A DNA stretch of 64,000 nucleotides from CAVPGP01 sp963704025. GTDB lineage: Bacteria > Actinomycetota > Thermoleophilia > Gaiellales > Gaiellaceae. A program made the position numbers and the translations under genes. Shown here piece by piece: positions 49,426 to 58,428 of this stretch. The stretch spans positions 502,521 to 566,520 of the forward strand of contig CAVPGP010000005.1 of assembly GCA_963704025.1 (NCBI GenBank). The letters are read 5' to 3'. The notes under the pieces are model-generated. The model did not search any database and was not told where the DNA came from. It saw nothing but the letters and a program-made list of their open reading frames with translations. Numbering within the stretch: position 1 is the first letter of the stretch; every line of letters begins with the position of its first letter.

Positions 49426-52341
49426 TCAGGCGAGCGCGAGCCCGGCGCGGGCGCGCAACTCCTCGGCGACGTCGGCATCGCCGCGGGCGTCGGCGAGCTC
49501 GGCGAGACCGAGGAGTGCGGCCGCCCCCGGGCTGCCGACAAGCGCGATGAAGAGCGCCTCGCGGGCCCCGTGTTGGCGCGGCTCCTCGGACCAGGCAATC
49601 ACGCCGCGATAGAGCGTCGAGGCGGCTTCGACGTCGCCGACTGCGGCCAATAGCTGAGCGAGCCTCGCTTTCGCATGTGCGAGCAGCCATGGCGCCGATG
49701 CCACCTCGGCAACCGCCACCGCGCGGCGATACTGCGCTTCGGCCTCGCCGAGGTTTCCGTCGGCGAAGGCGATCGAGCCGAGGCCGGAGAGCGCGAACGA
49801 CGCGTGCTCGGTGAAGCCGGCCCGCTCCGAGCGCCCGAGCGCCCGCCGGAACGCGTCGGCCGCCGCTTCCGCGTCGCCGCGGCGCTCTGCCAACAGGGCC
49901 TCGAGCAGCGCCGCCGGGATCGCGCCGACGTCGTAGTCGCCATGGAGGCGAACGCCTTCCGCGATCAGCGCGGTCGCGGTCGAGATGTCCCCTCCGCGGA
50001 GGGCGCCGAGCGCGCCGGTCACCGCCGACGATGCGGCTCCCCAGCTGTCCCCAAGTTGGTCGAATCCTCGGCGCGCTTCCTCGGCGAGCGCGACCGCGCG
50101 CTCGTACGGCCCCGCACGGTCGTATGCGAACGCGAGCGCCAGCCGGACCATTGCGGTTTGCCACGGCGCGTCGCTCGTGGCAGCGAGCGCGAGGCCGCGC
50201 TCGCCCGCTTCGATCGCCGCCTCGAGATCGTCTTCTTCGGTCGCGAGGTAGCAGATGTACGCCAGCATCTCGACGCGCAGCGGCAGCGGTGCCTCGTCCG
50301 CCGACGCCAGCGCGGCTTCGACGAACGCGCGCCCCTCGGAGACACGTTCGGCGGTGCCGAAATACCACCCCAGCCCCCCTCCGAGGCGGGCGGCGGCGAG
50401 CGGATGGGGCGCCTCGCGAGCGTAGGTGAGGGCAGCCCAGAGGTTGTCGTGCTCCAGTTCGAGCCGTCTCATCCACGTCTGCCACTCCAGCGCGCGTAGC
50501 CCCGTCCGTGCACCTTCGGCCAGAGTCGCGAAGTACTCCGCGTGCGCCTCGCGGGCAGCGGGCAGGCCGCCGGCTTCGGCGAGACGCTCGAGCGCGTAGT
50601 CGCGGACGGTGTCAAGCAGGTCGTAGCGCGCCTCGCCATCCGGGAACGAGACCGAGACGATCGACTTGTCGACCAGCGCGCCGAGCAGGTAGGTGACCGT
50701 TGCCTCGTCGAGCCCGTGCTTTGCAGCGATCGCGAGGAGCGACGGCCGGGAAGCGCCGCCTCGGTGCACGGCAACATGGTGGAGCAGCTTCTTCTCGTCC
50801 GTATGCAGCAGCTCGTAGCTCCACTCGACGAGCCCCCGCAGGGTGGTGCGGCTCGGCTCGGCTGCCGAGCGCTCGTCGAGTAGCGGTAGACGGCGCTCGA
50901 CGATTGACAGGAGCTCGGCGAGCCCGAGCACGTTGACGCGCGCGGCGGCGAGCTCGATCGCGAGCGGCAGTCCGTCGACCCGGCGCGTGATGTCGGCGAC
51001 GAGGCGGGCGGCGTCGGGGGTGAGGTCGAATCCCGGCCGCGCCGCCTGTGCGCGCGCGGCAAACAGCTGCACAGCGGGGGAGCCAGTACCGTCCGCGGAG
51101 CCGGGAGGGGGCAGCGGCAGCGGTTGGACGTGGAGCCGCGCCTCGCCGGCGAGGTGCAGCACCTCGCGACTCGTAGCGAGAATGCGGACATCGCGACATT
51201 CGGCCAACACCGCAGAGGCGACGCGCGCTGCCTCTTCGAGCACGTGCTCGCAGGCGTCGAAGAGCAGGGTTGCCTCCGCATCGCGCAGGCGGGCGATCAC
51301 GCGCGCCAGCGGATCGGGGCCGCGAGCGCCGACCACTTGGGCGACGAGCCGGACTACCCCCGCCGCCCCGCCCGCTCGTGCGAGCTCGACCTGCCAGACG
51401 CCGTCACGCAACTCGCTCTCCAGCGAGCGCACGGCCTCGAGCGCGAGCCGGCTCTTGCCCACGCCCGGCGGTCCGGTCAACGTCACCAGCCGGTGCTCGC
51501 GCAGCAGCCCGACCACGTCGGTGAGCTCGTGCTCGCGGTCGACGAACGACGTCGTCGGAGTGGGCAGGTTTCCGCGCCTCGATACGACCGGGCCGGCCGC
51601 GATCGCGGGTTCGTGCGCGAGGATCGCGGCTTGGAGGCGCTGGAGGTCGGGTCCCGGCTCGAGCCCCAGCTCCTCTGCGAGCACGCCCCGCGCTTCCTGG
51701 AACGTGTCCAGCGCATCCGCCTGGCGGCCGCTGCGATACAGCGCCAGCATCAGTTGCGCCCACAGCCGCTCCCTGAACGGGTTTTCCTCGACAGCGGTGC
51801 GGAGCGCGGACACGATCTCCCGATGCTCTCCAAGGGCGAGCGCGGCCTCGAACTGCTCTTCGAGCGCGTCGACTCGGAGCACCCCCAGCCGCCACGCCTC
51901 GGCACTGAACCGTGTCTTATCCGTGAGCCCGTGCAGCGGGGGACCGCGCCACAGGTCGAGCGCCAGCGCAATCGACTCCGCCCCGGGGGCGGCATCGCCT
52001 TCGCGCATGGCGACGCGCGCCTCTCCGAGCAACTCCTCGAATCGCAAGGCGTCCACGGCCGCATCCACCAGCGCGTATCCGTCGTCGGAGGCGACGATCG
52101 CCTCCTGCCCGAGCGCGGCGCGCAGGCGTGCGACGTGGTGCTGGAGAGCGTTGCGCGGCGCGGCAGGCAGCTCCTCGCCCCACAAGGCATCAATGAGATC
52201 GTCCACGCTCACCACGCGACCGCAGCGGAGCGCGAGCAGCGCGAGCAGGCCGTGCCGTTTGTTGCCGCTGACGTCCACCGGACGTCCGCCGACGGCGACC
52301 TCAAAGGGCCCGAGGAGCCGGATCTCGAGTGAATGCGTCAT
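49426..52341 (-). CDS. SARP/AfsR-like transcriptional regulator with NB-ARC and TPR domains
   Basis: A 971-residue regulator. The N-terminal OmpR-like winged helix (about 5-95: EIRLLGPFEVAVGG, LLALLALRCGRVVSVDDLIDALWG) is followed by a bacterial transcriptional activation domain (about 100-245). Then comes an NTPase with Walker A TLTGPPGVGKSRLALEAV, Walker B-like ATLLFDACEH and the RVDGLPLAIELAAARV motif of STAND proteins, and a C-terminal helical repeat region of TPR type. These proteins activate nearby pathways after ligand or nucleotide binding. Its targets are unknown. ATG 52341 is chosen at the start of the winged helix. Confidence 0.88.
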   Translation of the reverse strand: MTHSLEIRLLGPFEVAVGGRPVDVSGNKRHGLLALLALRCGRVVSVDDLIDALWGEELPAAPRNALQHHVARLRAALGQEAIVASDDGYALVDAAVDALRFEELLGEARVAMREGDAAPGAESIALALDLWRGPPLHGLTDKTRFSAEAWRLGVLRVDALEEQFEAALALGEHREIVSALRTAVEENPFRERLWAQLMLALYRSGRQADALDTFQEARGVLAEELGLEPGPDLQRLQAAILAHEPAIAAGPVVSRRGNLPTPTTSFVDREHELTDVVGLLREHRLVTLTGPPGVGKSRLALEAVRSLESELRDGVWQVELARAGGAAGVVRLVAQVVGARGPDPLARVIARLRDAEATLLFDACEHVLEEAARVASAVLAECRDVRILATSREVLHLAGEARLHVQPLPLPPPGSADGTGSPAVQLFAARAQAARPGFDLTPDAARLVADITRRVDGLPLAIELAAARVNVLGLAELLSIVERRLPLLDERSAAEPSRTTLRGLVEWSYELLHTDEKKLLHHVAVHRGGASRPSLLAIAAKHGLDEATVTYLLGALVDKSIVSVSFPDGEARYDLLDTVRDYALERLAEAGGLPAAREAHAEYFATLAEGARTGLRALEWQTWMRRLELEHDNLWAALTYAREAPHPLAAARLGGGLGWYFGTAERVSEGRAFVEAALASADEAPLPLRVEMLAYICYLATEEDDLEAAIEAGERGLALAATSDAPWQTAMVRLALAFAYDRAGPYERAVALAEEARRGFDQLGDSWGAASSAVTGALGALRGGDISTATALIAEGVRLHGDYDVGAIPAALLEALLAERRGDAEAAADAFRRALGRSERAGFTEHASFALSGLGSIAFADGNLGEAEAQYRRAVAVAEVASAPWLLAHAKARLAQLLAAVGDVEAASTLYRGVIAWSEEPRQHGAREALFIALVGSPGAAALLGLAELADARGDADVAEELRARAGLALA

Positions 52342-52391
52342 GGGACGCCTCGCCTTTGCGGTGAATAGCATCCCACGGTGCGCCTGCCCTT

Positions 52392-52745
52392 TCAATTAGG
52401 GCTAAGCGGCAGCCTCGGCCTCGGTTTTCGTACGCTTTTACGTGTGCGCGCTTTTAGGTGTGCGCGCGGCGCGGGATGCTCACGCTCGGACGGCTCGGCG
52501 GCGCCTCGGCTGGTGCTGAAGCCTGCGTCGCGTAGTCGCCGGGCGGCTCGAGCCCTGCCGCCCCGTAGGCCTCCCGGCCCGTCCAGCGTTTCCGCTTGGA
52601 AGAGCGCCTCGGCCAGCCCGTCCAGGCGGTGGCGGTTCTCGGAGAGGAGTTGCACGGCATCTTCGTGCGCCTCCCGCAGGATCCGACGCATCTCGTCGTC
52701 GGCGCGTTGCCGCGCGCGCTCGGAGACCTCCGAGTAGCCGGGCAT
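52392..52745 (-). pseudogene. C-terminal stub of an FtsH-type metalloprotease
   Basis: The first 60 codons after ATG 52745 encode SEVSERARQRADDEMRRILREAHEDAVQLLSENRHRLDGLAEALFQAETLDGP in pattern, which is the helical C-terminal end of the FtsH M41 peptidase domain. The AAA module and HEXGH zinc site are absent, and the following residues are basic low-complexity. It is either a remnant or an independent small protein; I favour a remnant. Confidence 0.55.
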
Positions 52746-52916
52746 CGCCCCGTTAGAAGCGCTGCACGATTGCAGTCGGGATGATCGCGGAGAGGACGAC
52801 GGCGATCGGATCACCGGGGCCGACGGCAGTGGCCCTTTCGCGGAACGCACGGACGCGCAGAAGCCGGGCGGGGCCCGCTCTTCTGAGCGGCGCCCCGCCT
52901 GGACGCTCCGCCAATG

Positions 52917-53348
52917 TCAGGCGCGCACCGCCGCCAGCTCGTTCGCTTCTGCACGTGCGTGTACAGCGTCGAGAACGGCCCACTCGGCGTCCTCGATCGC
53001 GAGATACGCGAAGTCGATCGCCGCGGCAGCGTCGTCCTCGGCCCACGCCGCCCGATCCTCCGCGCGGTCGGCGTTGAACCCTTGCTTCTGGGTGTCGACC
53101 TTGCTCTGGATCTCTGCGATGTGGTCGTCCCACTTCTGCCTGATCTCGGTCCAGCGCTGCGATCCTTCGTCGCGCGCAGCCGCTGACTTCGCGTCGAGCT
53201 CGCGCCGGGTCTTGTCAGCGGCGGCTCGCGCCTCGGAAACTTGCGACTCGAGCTTCTCCTTCGTGTTGTTCGTCGAAGCCTGCACACGAGCCGCGCCCTC
53301 TTTGGCGCGGTCAGCCAACGTCTCCATGCTCTTGTCCGATTTGGACAT
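52917..53348 (-). CDS. Coiled-coil protein
   Basis: A 143-residue protein with a long amphipathic helix region (ETLADRAKEGAARVQASTNN, EARAAADKTRRELDAKSAAA) and a C-terminal helical part with aromatic positions (WAEDDAAAAIDFAYLAIEDAEWAVLDAVHARAEA in pattern). ATG 53348 follows AACGAAAGGAGCGTC. It resembles LEA-like or apolipoprotein-like stress proteins by composition only. Confidence 0.7.
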   Translation of the reverse strand: MSKSDKSMETLADRAKEGAARVQASTNNTKEKLESQVSEARAAADKTRRELDAKSAAARDEGSQRWTEIRQKWDDHIAEIQSKVDTQKQGFNADRAEDRAAWAEDDAAAAIDFAYLAIEDAEWAVLDAVHARAEANELAAVRA

Positions 53349-53607
53349 GACGCTCCTTTCGTTTACGACGGGAAAGGTCCCGGGCTTGCAGAGTTCTTGC
53401 GCAAGCCACGACGAGAGCGTGCACGGAGCGACTGCCATCCGTCTGCCACGAACGGCCGACTCGCTGCCGCGGACACCGGGTCGATCGTGAAGCTGCGTGG
53501 CAGCGGCGATGCCAGAGGAGGCAGCAGCGTCGCAGTACCGCCGCCTACGGTGCGGCGATGCTGCCGATCGCAGACGGAATGCCACTGTTCGAAGGGCCGG
53601 CGCCGAC

Positions 53608-53765
53608 GTGAAGCTCGCCGTTCTCGGGGCGACCGGCAGCGTGGGCCGCGAGCTCGTCACGCAGGCGCTCGAAGCCGGCCACGAGGTCATCGCGCTCGTG
53701 CGTAGACAACCCAAGCCCGGCGAGCTCGATGACCGCGTCGCGCTCGTGCTCGGCGACGCCGCGGG
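53608..53765 (+). pseudogene. N-terminal stub of an NAD(P)-binding NmrA/epimerase-like protein
   Basis: The GTG at 53608 begins VKLAVLGATGSVGRELVTQA, the Rossmann NAD(P) motif GxxGxxG, then HEVIALVRRQPKPGELDD and VALVLGDA. At about 53765 the sequence leaves the family and enters unrelated Ala/Ser/Arg-rich reading. The remaining three quarters of the protein are missing. Confidence 0.65.
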
Positions 53766-53867
53766 CACCGCACCGCCCAGCGCCGGAGCCGACGAGATGT
53801 TCGGCGGCAGCGGATCCTCCTCGCCGCACCGCCGACCCACAGCAACGAGGAGAAGGAGGCCAGCACT

Positions 53868-54228
53868 ATGGCAAAGCAGACAACCAGCAAGGGCGAGCCG
53901 GCCAAGCAGGTCGCGATCGACGTCCTGCGCACGGCCGGCGAGCCGCTGCAACGCGAGGGAGATCGCCAAGCGCGTGATCGCCTCCGGCCGCACGCGCCTC
54001 GGCGGCAAGACGCCCGAGCAGACGATCACCGCCATGCTCGCCGTCGGCTCCAAGCCCGGCGGCCCCTTCGAGCGCGTCGACAAGGGCACCTACAGACTCG
54101 CCGAGGCCGCGACGGCTCCGGCTGAGGAAACGCCCACCGGGAAGCCTGAGGCGAAGCCCGCACACGCAAACGCGAGCAAGAGAAGCACGCCGCCTGATCC
54201 GCAGTCGAGTCTCGGCTCTGGCCGGTGA
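53868..54228 (+). pseudogene. HARE-HTH-type winged-helix protein, one frameshift
   Basis: ATG 53868 follows GGAGGC. The first frame gives KQVAIDVLRTAGEPLQ, and near 53952 the frame changes and continues REIAKRVIASGRTRLGGKTPEQTITAML, then PFERVDKGTYRLAEAA and a disordered tail. The joined protein matches the HARE-HTH pattern found in chromatin proteins, bacterial sigma-delta subunits and restriction systems. One extra base separates the parts. Confidence 0.6.
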
Positions 54229-54357
54229 GGGCCGCTACGGCGGCTCTCGCCGCTCGTTCAGCGCGGAACCGCCGCGCGAGCCGAGCGATGCTCGCTTTCG
54301 CTCTGCCCCGTGGCTCACACGGGCGCTGCGCTCACCGGTGCTGATCAGCGATCTTTG

Positions 54358-54720
54358 TCAGTAGCTGAACACGGTCGTGTCGTTACTTGCCCACTCCCAC
54401 ATGGGTGTGGCTCCGACGACTTTGGTGTTCGCGATCTTCTCGGCGTCTGTGAGATCACGTGCAGCGAGGCAGATCGGGCACAGCCAGAGTTCGCCGCCTC
54501 CGTCTACGAACTGCTCGAGGAGTCGTTCGAGCGGCGGACAGTCCTTGCAGACGACGCCCGACATCTCGCCCGGCAGGCCGAGCCGGACCGCATCCTTGGT
54601 TGTCCAGACAACAACTTGCTTGCCCTGCGCTACCGCGGCTGTGGCGACGAGGAACGCGACCAGCACGCGCTCTCCGTCTTCCATCCCTGTGGCCAGATTG
54701 ACGAGAACCTTGTCGGGCAC
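54358..54720 (-). CDS. DsrE/DsrF-like sulfurtransferase-family protein
   Basis: A 120-residue protein with the DsrE fold: DKVLVNLATGMEDGERVLVAF, KQVVVWTTKDAVRLGLPG, then a cysteine-rich segment (VVCKDCPPLERLLEQFVDGG, ELWLCPICLAARDL). The cysteine of CPIC is in the place of the persulfide-carrying Cys. These proteins accept or pass sulfane sulfur. The GTG start has AAGGAG upstream. It is the last gene of the minus-strand sulfur module. Confidence 0.85.
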   Translation of the reverse strand: MPDKVLVNLATGMEDGERVLVAFLVATAAVAQGKQVVVWTTKDAVRLGLPGEMSGVVCKDCPPLERLLEQFVDGGGELWLCPICLAARDLTDAEKIANTKVVGATPMWEWASNDTTVFSY

Positions 54721-54739
54721 GTTGGCTCCTTCTGTCGGT

Positions 54740-55522
54740 TTAGGTTGTCTTGAGGGCGAGGAGCGAGATGCTCTTGACGCCGTATTTCTGGGTTGCGTTG
54801 TCGGCTCGTTCGGAGACGAAGCGGTATTGCTCGTTCTCGCGCAGAGTCTCGATGGTGAGGCCTGCGTCTTCGATCGTCTGCCAGTAGGCGTCGCGTTGCA
54901 TCGCGCCGCCGATACAGGCAGCCCAGAGCGAGGCGTCGCAGGTGACGCCCTCGGGCAGTTGGGTCGAGCTGACGATGTCGGCAATCGCGAGCCTGCCGCC
55001 GGGGCGCAACACGCGCGCAGCCTCCGCGAAGACCGCTTGCTTGTTCGCGGAGAGGTTGATCACGCCGTTCGAGATCACGACGTCGACCGATGCGTCCTCG
55101 ACGGGGAGCGCCTCGATGTATGCCTTGCGGAACTCGACCTGCCCGAACCCTGCGCGCCCGGCGAGCGAGGTCGCCTTCTCGAGCTGTGCGTCGGTCATGT
55201 CGATCCCGATCACCCGGCCGCCGCCACCGACCTTGCGGGCGGCGAGGAAGCTGTCCATCCCCGATCCGCTCCCGAGATCGACCGCCGTCTCGCCGGGGCG
55301 GACGTCGGCGAGGTCAAAGTAGTAGCCGACCCCGGCGAACGAGTCGATCGCCTGGGCCGGGATGTCGTCGAGCTCCGATGACGGGTAGCCGAGCCGTTCG
55401 GCGAGCTCGCGGCCGGTCTCGAAGTGGAACTCCCTCTCCGGGTGCTCGGCGACCTCGCGGTACATCTCCTTCACCCGGCTCTCCAGCTCCTGTACGTCGA
55501 GCGTGTTCGCGCTCGTGGCCAT
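54740..55522 (-). CDS. ArsM-like SAM-dependent methyltransferase
   Basis: A 260-residue methyltransferase. Motif I is TAVDLGSGSGMDSFLAARKVG, the acidic loop VIGIDMTDAQLEKA, then a Cys-containing segment (GVTCDASLWAACIGGAMQRD) placed like the arsenic-binding cysteines of ArsM. The N-terminal part (VKEMYREVAEHPEREFHFETGRELAERLGY) is common in this subfamily. It may methylate arsenite or another thiol-bound metalloid; some relatives have no known substrate. It lies between DsrE and MFS genes on one strand. Confidence 0.83.
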   Translation of the reverse strand: MATSANTLDVQELESRVKEMYREVAEHPEREFHFETGRELAERLGYPSSELDDIPAQAIDSFAGVGYYFDLADVRPGETAVDLGSGSGMDSFLAARKVGGGGRVIGIDMTDAQLEKATSLAGRAGFGQVEFRKAYIEALPVEDASVDVVISNGVINLSANKQAVFAEAARVLRPGGRLAIADIVSSTQLPEGVTCDASLWAACIGGAMQRDAYWQTIEDAGLTIETLRENEQYRFVSERADNATQKYGVKSISLLALKTT

Positions 55523-55636
55523 CTCAACCTCCTGTTTGGTTAGTTGCAGTGGGCGTCGATACGTGGCGCCGGCCGACTATCGGTTTTCCTCCTGTTCGTC
55601 GGGTCTCAGGTACGAATGTCGGCTTTCTGACATCGA

Positions 55637-56881
55637 TCAGCGGACGGCTGCGGGTCGGAGGGCGGGCCGCAGCTGCCACGAGGTCGCGGCCACGATGAGG
55701 CCGCTGGCGGCGGTGAGCGCGGCGACGATCGCGATCGCGGCCTGAGGGGAGGTGGCGTCGGCGCCGATTCCGGCGATCAGGGCGCCGAGCACGAAGCCGA
55801 AGTCGCGCCAGAAGCGGTAGACGCCGACGACGCGGGCGCGGTCGCGCGGCTGCGAGGCATCCGAGACCGCGGCGATCAGGGTCGGGTAGACCATCGCGGT
55901 GCCGACTCCGAGCAGCACAGCGGCTGCGAGTGCTGGCGCGAATGCTCCGCCGCCTGCGACGAGGAGGCCGAGCGCGCCCGCCTGGACGAGCATGCCGGCC
56001 GTGATCAGGGGTTTGCGGCCGGTGTGGTCGGAGAGCCAGCCGGTGGCGATCTGCCCGGCCCCCCAGACGAGCGGGTAGGCGGCAGCGACGATCGCGATCT
56101 GCCGGAGATCGGCGCCGTGGGCGGCCAGGTAGAGCGGTGCCAGGCCCCAGGCGAGCGCGTCGTTGAGGTTGTTCACGAGTCCGGCCTGGCTGCAGGCCCG
56201 GAGCACCGGGTCGCGCAGGCTCGCGTGCACGAAGGCGCTACGAAGGGTCGCGTGTGCGGGCTCGTCGCCGTGGTCGCGCTGCTCGAGCGCGACCTGCGGC
56301 GCGGTGTCGCGCACAGCGAACACGCTGACCAGGAGACCCGTGACCGCGATCAAAGCGGCGCCGACCCAGACGACGGTGCGCGGCGCGTAGCTGGCGGCGA
56401 GCGCCCCGGTCGCGAAGGCGGTCGCGGCGACACCGAGGTAGCCGGCGGCCTCGTTGAGGCCGAGCGCGAGCCCTCGCCGGCGCGGACCGACGAGGTCGAT
56501 CTTCATCACCACCGTCATGGACCAGGCGAAGCCCTGGTTGACGCCGAGCAGCAGGTTGGCGGCGACGATGAACCACCACGACGGCGCGAGCCCGATCAGC
56601 AGCGGCACCGGCAGCGCCAGCATCCAGCCCGCGACCAGCACCCGCTTGCGCCCGAACCGCTCGGCGAGGTCACCGGCGGCGAGATTCGTGAGCGCTTTGG
56701 CAGCGCCGAAGGCGACGATGAACGCGAGGATCGCGGCGGCCGAGCTGAGACCGAAGTCCTGCTTGCCGACCAGGGGAAGCACGCTGCGCTCGAGGCCGAC
56801 CATCGCGCCGACGAGCGCGTTCAGACCGACGAGCAGCCAGAACTGGCGTGCGTTCGCGCGCAGGCCGAGCCGAACCGGCAT
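55637..56881 (-). CDS. Major facilitator superfamily transporter
   Basis: A 414-residue, twelve-helix MFS protein. The loop 2-3 motif is seen as GDLAERFGRKRVLVAGW and again after helix 8 as GWLSDHTGRKPLITAGM. The N-terminus starts MPVRLGLRANARQFWLLVGL. Its start shares one base with the stop of the metallohydrolase gene, so the two are co-translated. It may export a sulfur, thiol or metalloid compound made by the neighbours; this is inference. Confidence 0.88.
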   Translation of the reverse strand: MPVRLGLRANARQFWLLVGLNALVGAMVGLERSVLPLVGKQDFGLSSAAAILAFIVAFGAAKALTNLAAGDLAERFGRKRVLVAGWMLALPVPLLIGLAPSWWFIVAANLLLGVNQGFAWSMTVVMKIDLVGPRRRGLALGLNEAAGYLGVAATAFATGALAASYAPRTVVWVGAALIAVTGLLVSVFAVRDTAPQVALEQRDHGDEPAHATLRSAFVHASLRDPVLRACSQAGLVNNLNDALAWGLAPLYLAAHGADLRQIAIVAAAYPLVWGAGQIATGWLSDHTGRKPLITAGMLVQAGALGLLVAGGGAFAPALAAAVLLGVGTAMVYPTLIAAVSDASQPRDRARVVGVYRFWRDFGFVLGALIAGIGADATSPQAAIAIVAALTAASGLIVAATSWQLRPALRPAAVR

Positions 56882-57636
56882 CAGGCGGCCACTTCGACCT
56901 TGCCGGAGCGGTTTGCGGCGACGATCCGCTCCTGCCCGGCCGGCCGCGGCGGCATGTCGGCGACGAGCGCCTCGGCGAACGCGTCGGGATCGGCGAACGC
57001 GAGCAGCGGGTTGTGGGTCCGCTCGAAGCCGATCGAGGAGAAGGGGTTGCCGGAGAGGCCGCGGCCGCAGACCGAGCCGCCGTAGTGGCTCGGATAGAGG
57101 ACGACGTGGTCGGGCAACTCGAGCAGCCGGCGCAGGCTCGCGTGCAGCAACCGCGCCTGGCCGCGGGCGTCGCCGGCAACGTGCAGGTCGGGGCGGCCAA
57201 CGTCGCCGATCAGCAGCGAGTCGCCGCTGAAGACGAGCCACGGCTCCGCGTCGCCGCGCCGCCGGTCCGCGACCGTATAGGCGTTGTGCCCCGGCGCATG
57301 ACCCGGTGTGGCGATCGCCGTCGCAACCGTGTTGCCGAGCTCGACCGTCTCGCCGTCGGCGAGCGCGACGTGCTCGAACTCGACATCGGCGCCCGCGGGC
57401 ATGTACGCGGTCGCGCCGGTGCGCTCGACGAGCGATGGCAGCCCGGAGAGGTGGTCGGCCTGAACGTGCGTCTCGAACACGGCCACGATCGGTGCCCCGA
57501 TCGCCGCGGCCGCGGCGAGGTAGTCGTCGACGAGGTCGACGTGCGCATCGACGACGGCCAGCTTGCCGTGCGAGGTGCAGCCGAACAGGTAGCTGGCACA
57601 GGAGCCGGCGTCGTTCAGAAACGGACGAAGCAGCAT
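56881..57636 (-). CDS. MBL-fold hydrolase, ETHE1-like persulfide dioxygenase type
   Basis: A 251-residue metallo-beta-lactamase-fold protein. The metal cluster is THVQADHLSG (HxxxDH form), then ATPGHAPGHNAY, LVFSGDSLLIGDVGRPDL and LPDHVVLYPSHYGG. The order and the GDVGRPDL sequence are those of the ETHE1/CstB group, which oxidise glutathione or CoA persulfide to sulfite with one Fe. No rhodanese domain is fused here; one is present in the next gene instead. Confidence 0.87.
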   Translation of the reverse strand: MLLRPFLNDAGSCASYLFGCTSHGKLAVVDAHVDLVDDYLAAAAAIGAPIVAVFETHVQADHLSGLPSLVERTGATAYMPAGADVEFEHVALADGETVELGNTVATAIATPGHAPGHNAYTVADRRRGDAEPWLVFSGDSLLIGDVGRPDLHVAGDARGQARLLHASLRRLLELPDHVVLYPSHYGGSVCGRGLSGNPFSSIGFERTHNPLLAFADPDAFAEALVADMPPRPAGQERIVAANRSGKVEVAA

Positions 57637-57646
57637 GCGCCTCCGC

Positions 57647-58312
57647 TCAACTCGCGATCTCGACCGGCAACCCTGCCCGCCGCCACTCCGGATAGCCGAC
57701 GTCCAGGCGCCGCGCCTTCACCCCGCGGTTGCGGAGCAGACGCACAGCGTCGTCGGCGTAGACGCAGTAGGGGCCGCGGCAGTAGGCGACCACCTCCCGC
57801 CGCTTCGGGAGTGTTTCCGCCAGCTCGTCGAGCGCCGGCAGCGGCGCCGAGCGCGCGCCCGCGATGTGACCCGCGCGGAACTCGGCTTCCGGGCGCACGT
57901 CGAGCACAACCACATCGCCGCGCTCGAGCCGTCGCGCAAGCTCGTCGGCCGAGAGCTGCTCCACGGCGCCCCGCTCACCCAGATAGTCGTCGGCGAGCAC
58001 GGACACCTCGGCGACATGACGCACCGCCAGGTCTCGGACGGCCGCCCACAGCTCGGCGACCCGGTCGCTCGCGAGCCGGTAGATGATCCGTGTCCCCTCG
58101 CGGCGCGAGCGCACCAGCCCCGCCCGCGCCAGCACCTGCAGATGCTGCGAGGTGTTGGCGACGCTCTGCGAGATCTCGCCCGCCAACTCGTCGACCGAAC
58201 GCTCGCCCTGCGCCAGCACGTCCACGATCTCGGCCCGCCGGCCGCTGCCGAGCGCCTGCGCCACCGACGCCAGCGCGTCGAACAATGCCGCCTTCGCAGT
58301 CCCACTCGCCAT
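57647..58312 (-). CDS. ArsR-family regulator fused to a rhodanese domain
   Basis: A 221-residue protein. Residues about 5-95 are an ArsR winged helix (ALGSGRRAEIVDVLAQGERSVDELA, SVANTSQHLQVLARAGLVRSRREG). Residues about 125-215 are a rhodanese domain with active-site loop VVAYCRGPYCVYADDAVRLL, Cys in the catalytic place. The helix domain has no cysteine, so a sulfur signal would be sensed through the rhodanese. It probably represses the module and itself. Palindromic sites overlap its start. Confidence 0.9.
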   Translation of the reverse strand: MASGTAKAALFDALASVAQALGSGRRAEIVDVLAQGERSVDELAGEISQSVANTSQHLQVLARAGLVRSRREGTRIIYRLASDRVAELWAAVRDLAVRHVAEVSVLADDYLGERGAVEQLSADELARRLERGDVVVLDVRPEAEFRAGHIAGARSAPLPALDELAETLPKRREVVAYCRGPYCVYADDAVRLLRNRGVKARRLDVGYPEWRRAGLPVEIAS

Positions 58313-58350
58313 TGAGACTCAAATTATCACTTGAATACTTGTAGATCAAG
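58312..58350. promoter_or_regulatory. Inverted repeats in the divergent ArsR/DsrE promoter
   Basis: TTGAG-A-CTCAA is a perfect inverted repeat at 58312-58322, touching the start codon of the ArsR-rhodanese gene. CTTGA (58330-58334) is complementary to TCAAG (58346-58350). TTGA and TCAA thus alternate four times in 39 bases of AT-richer DNA, a likely operator for the ArsR-type repressor. Confidence 0.55.
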
Positions 58351-58428
58351 GGCTGCGGGGTTCCCGCACCGCCTAGACGGAGGGGAACGGATGCGGCGCC
58401 GAAGGCCACGTGGCACATTCGACGCGTC

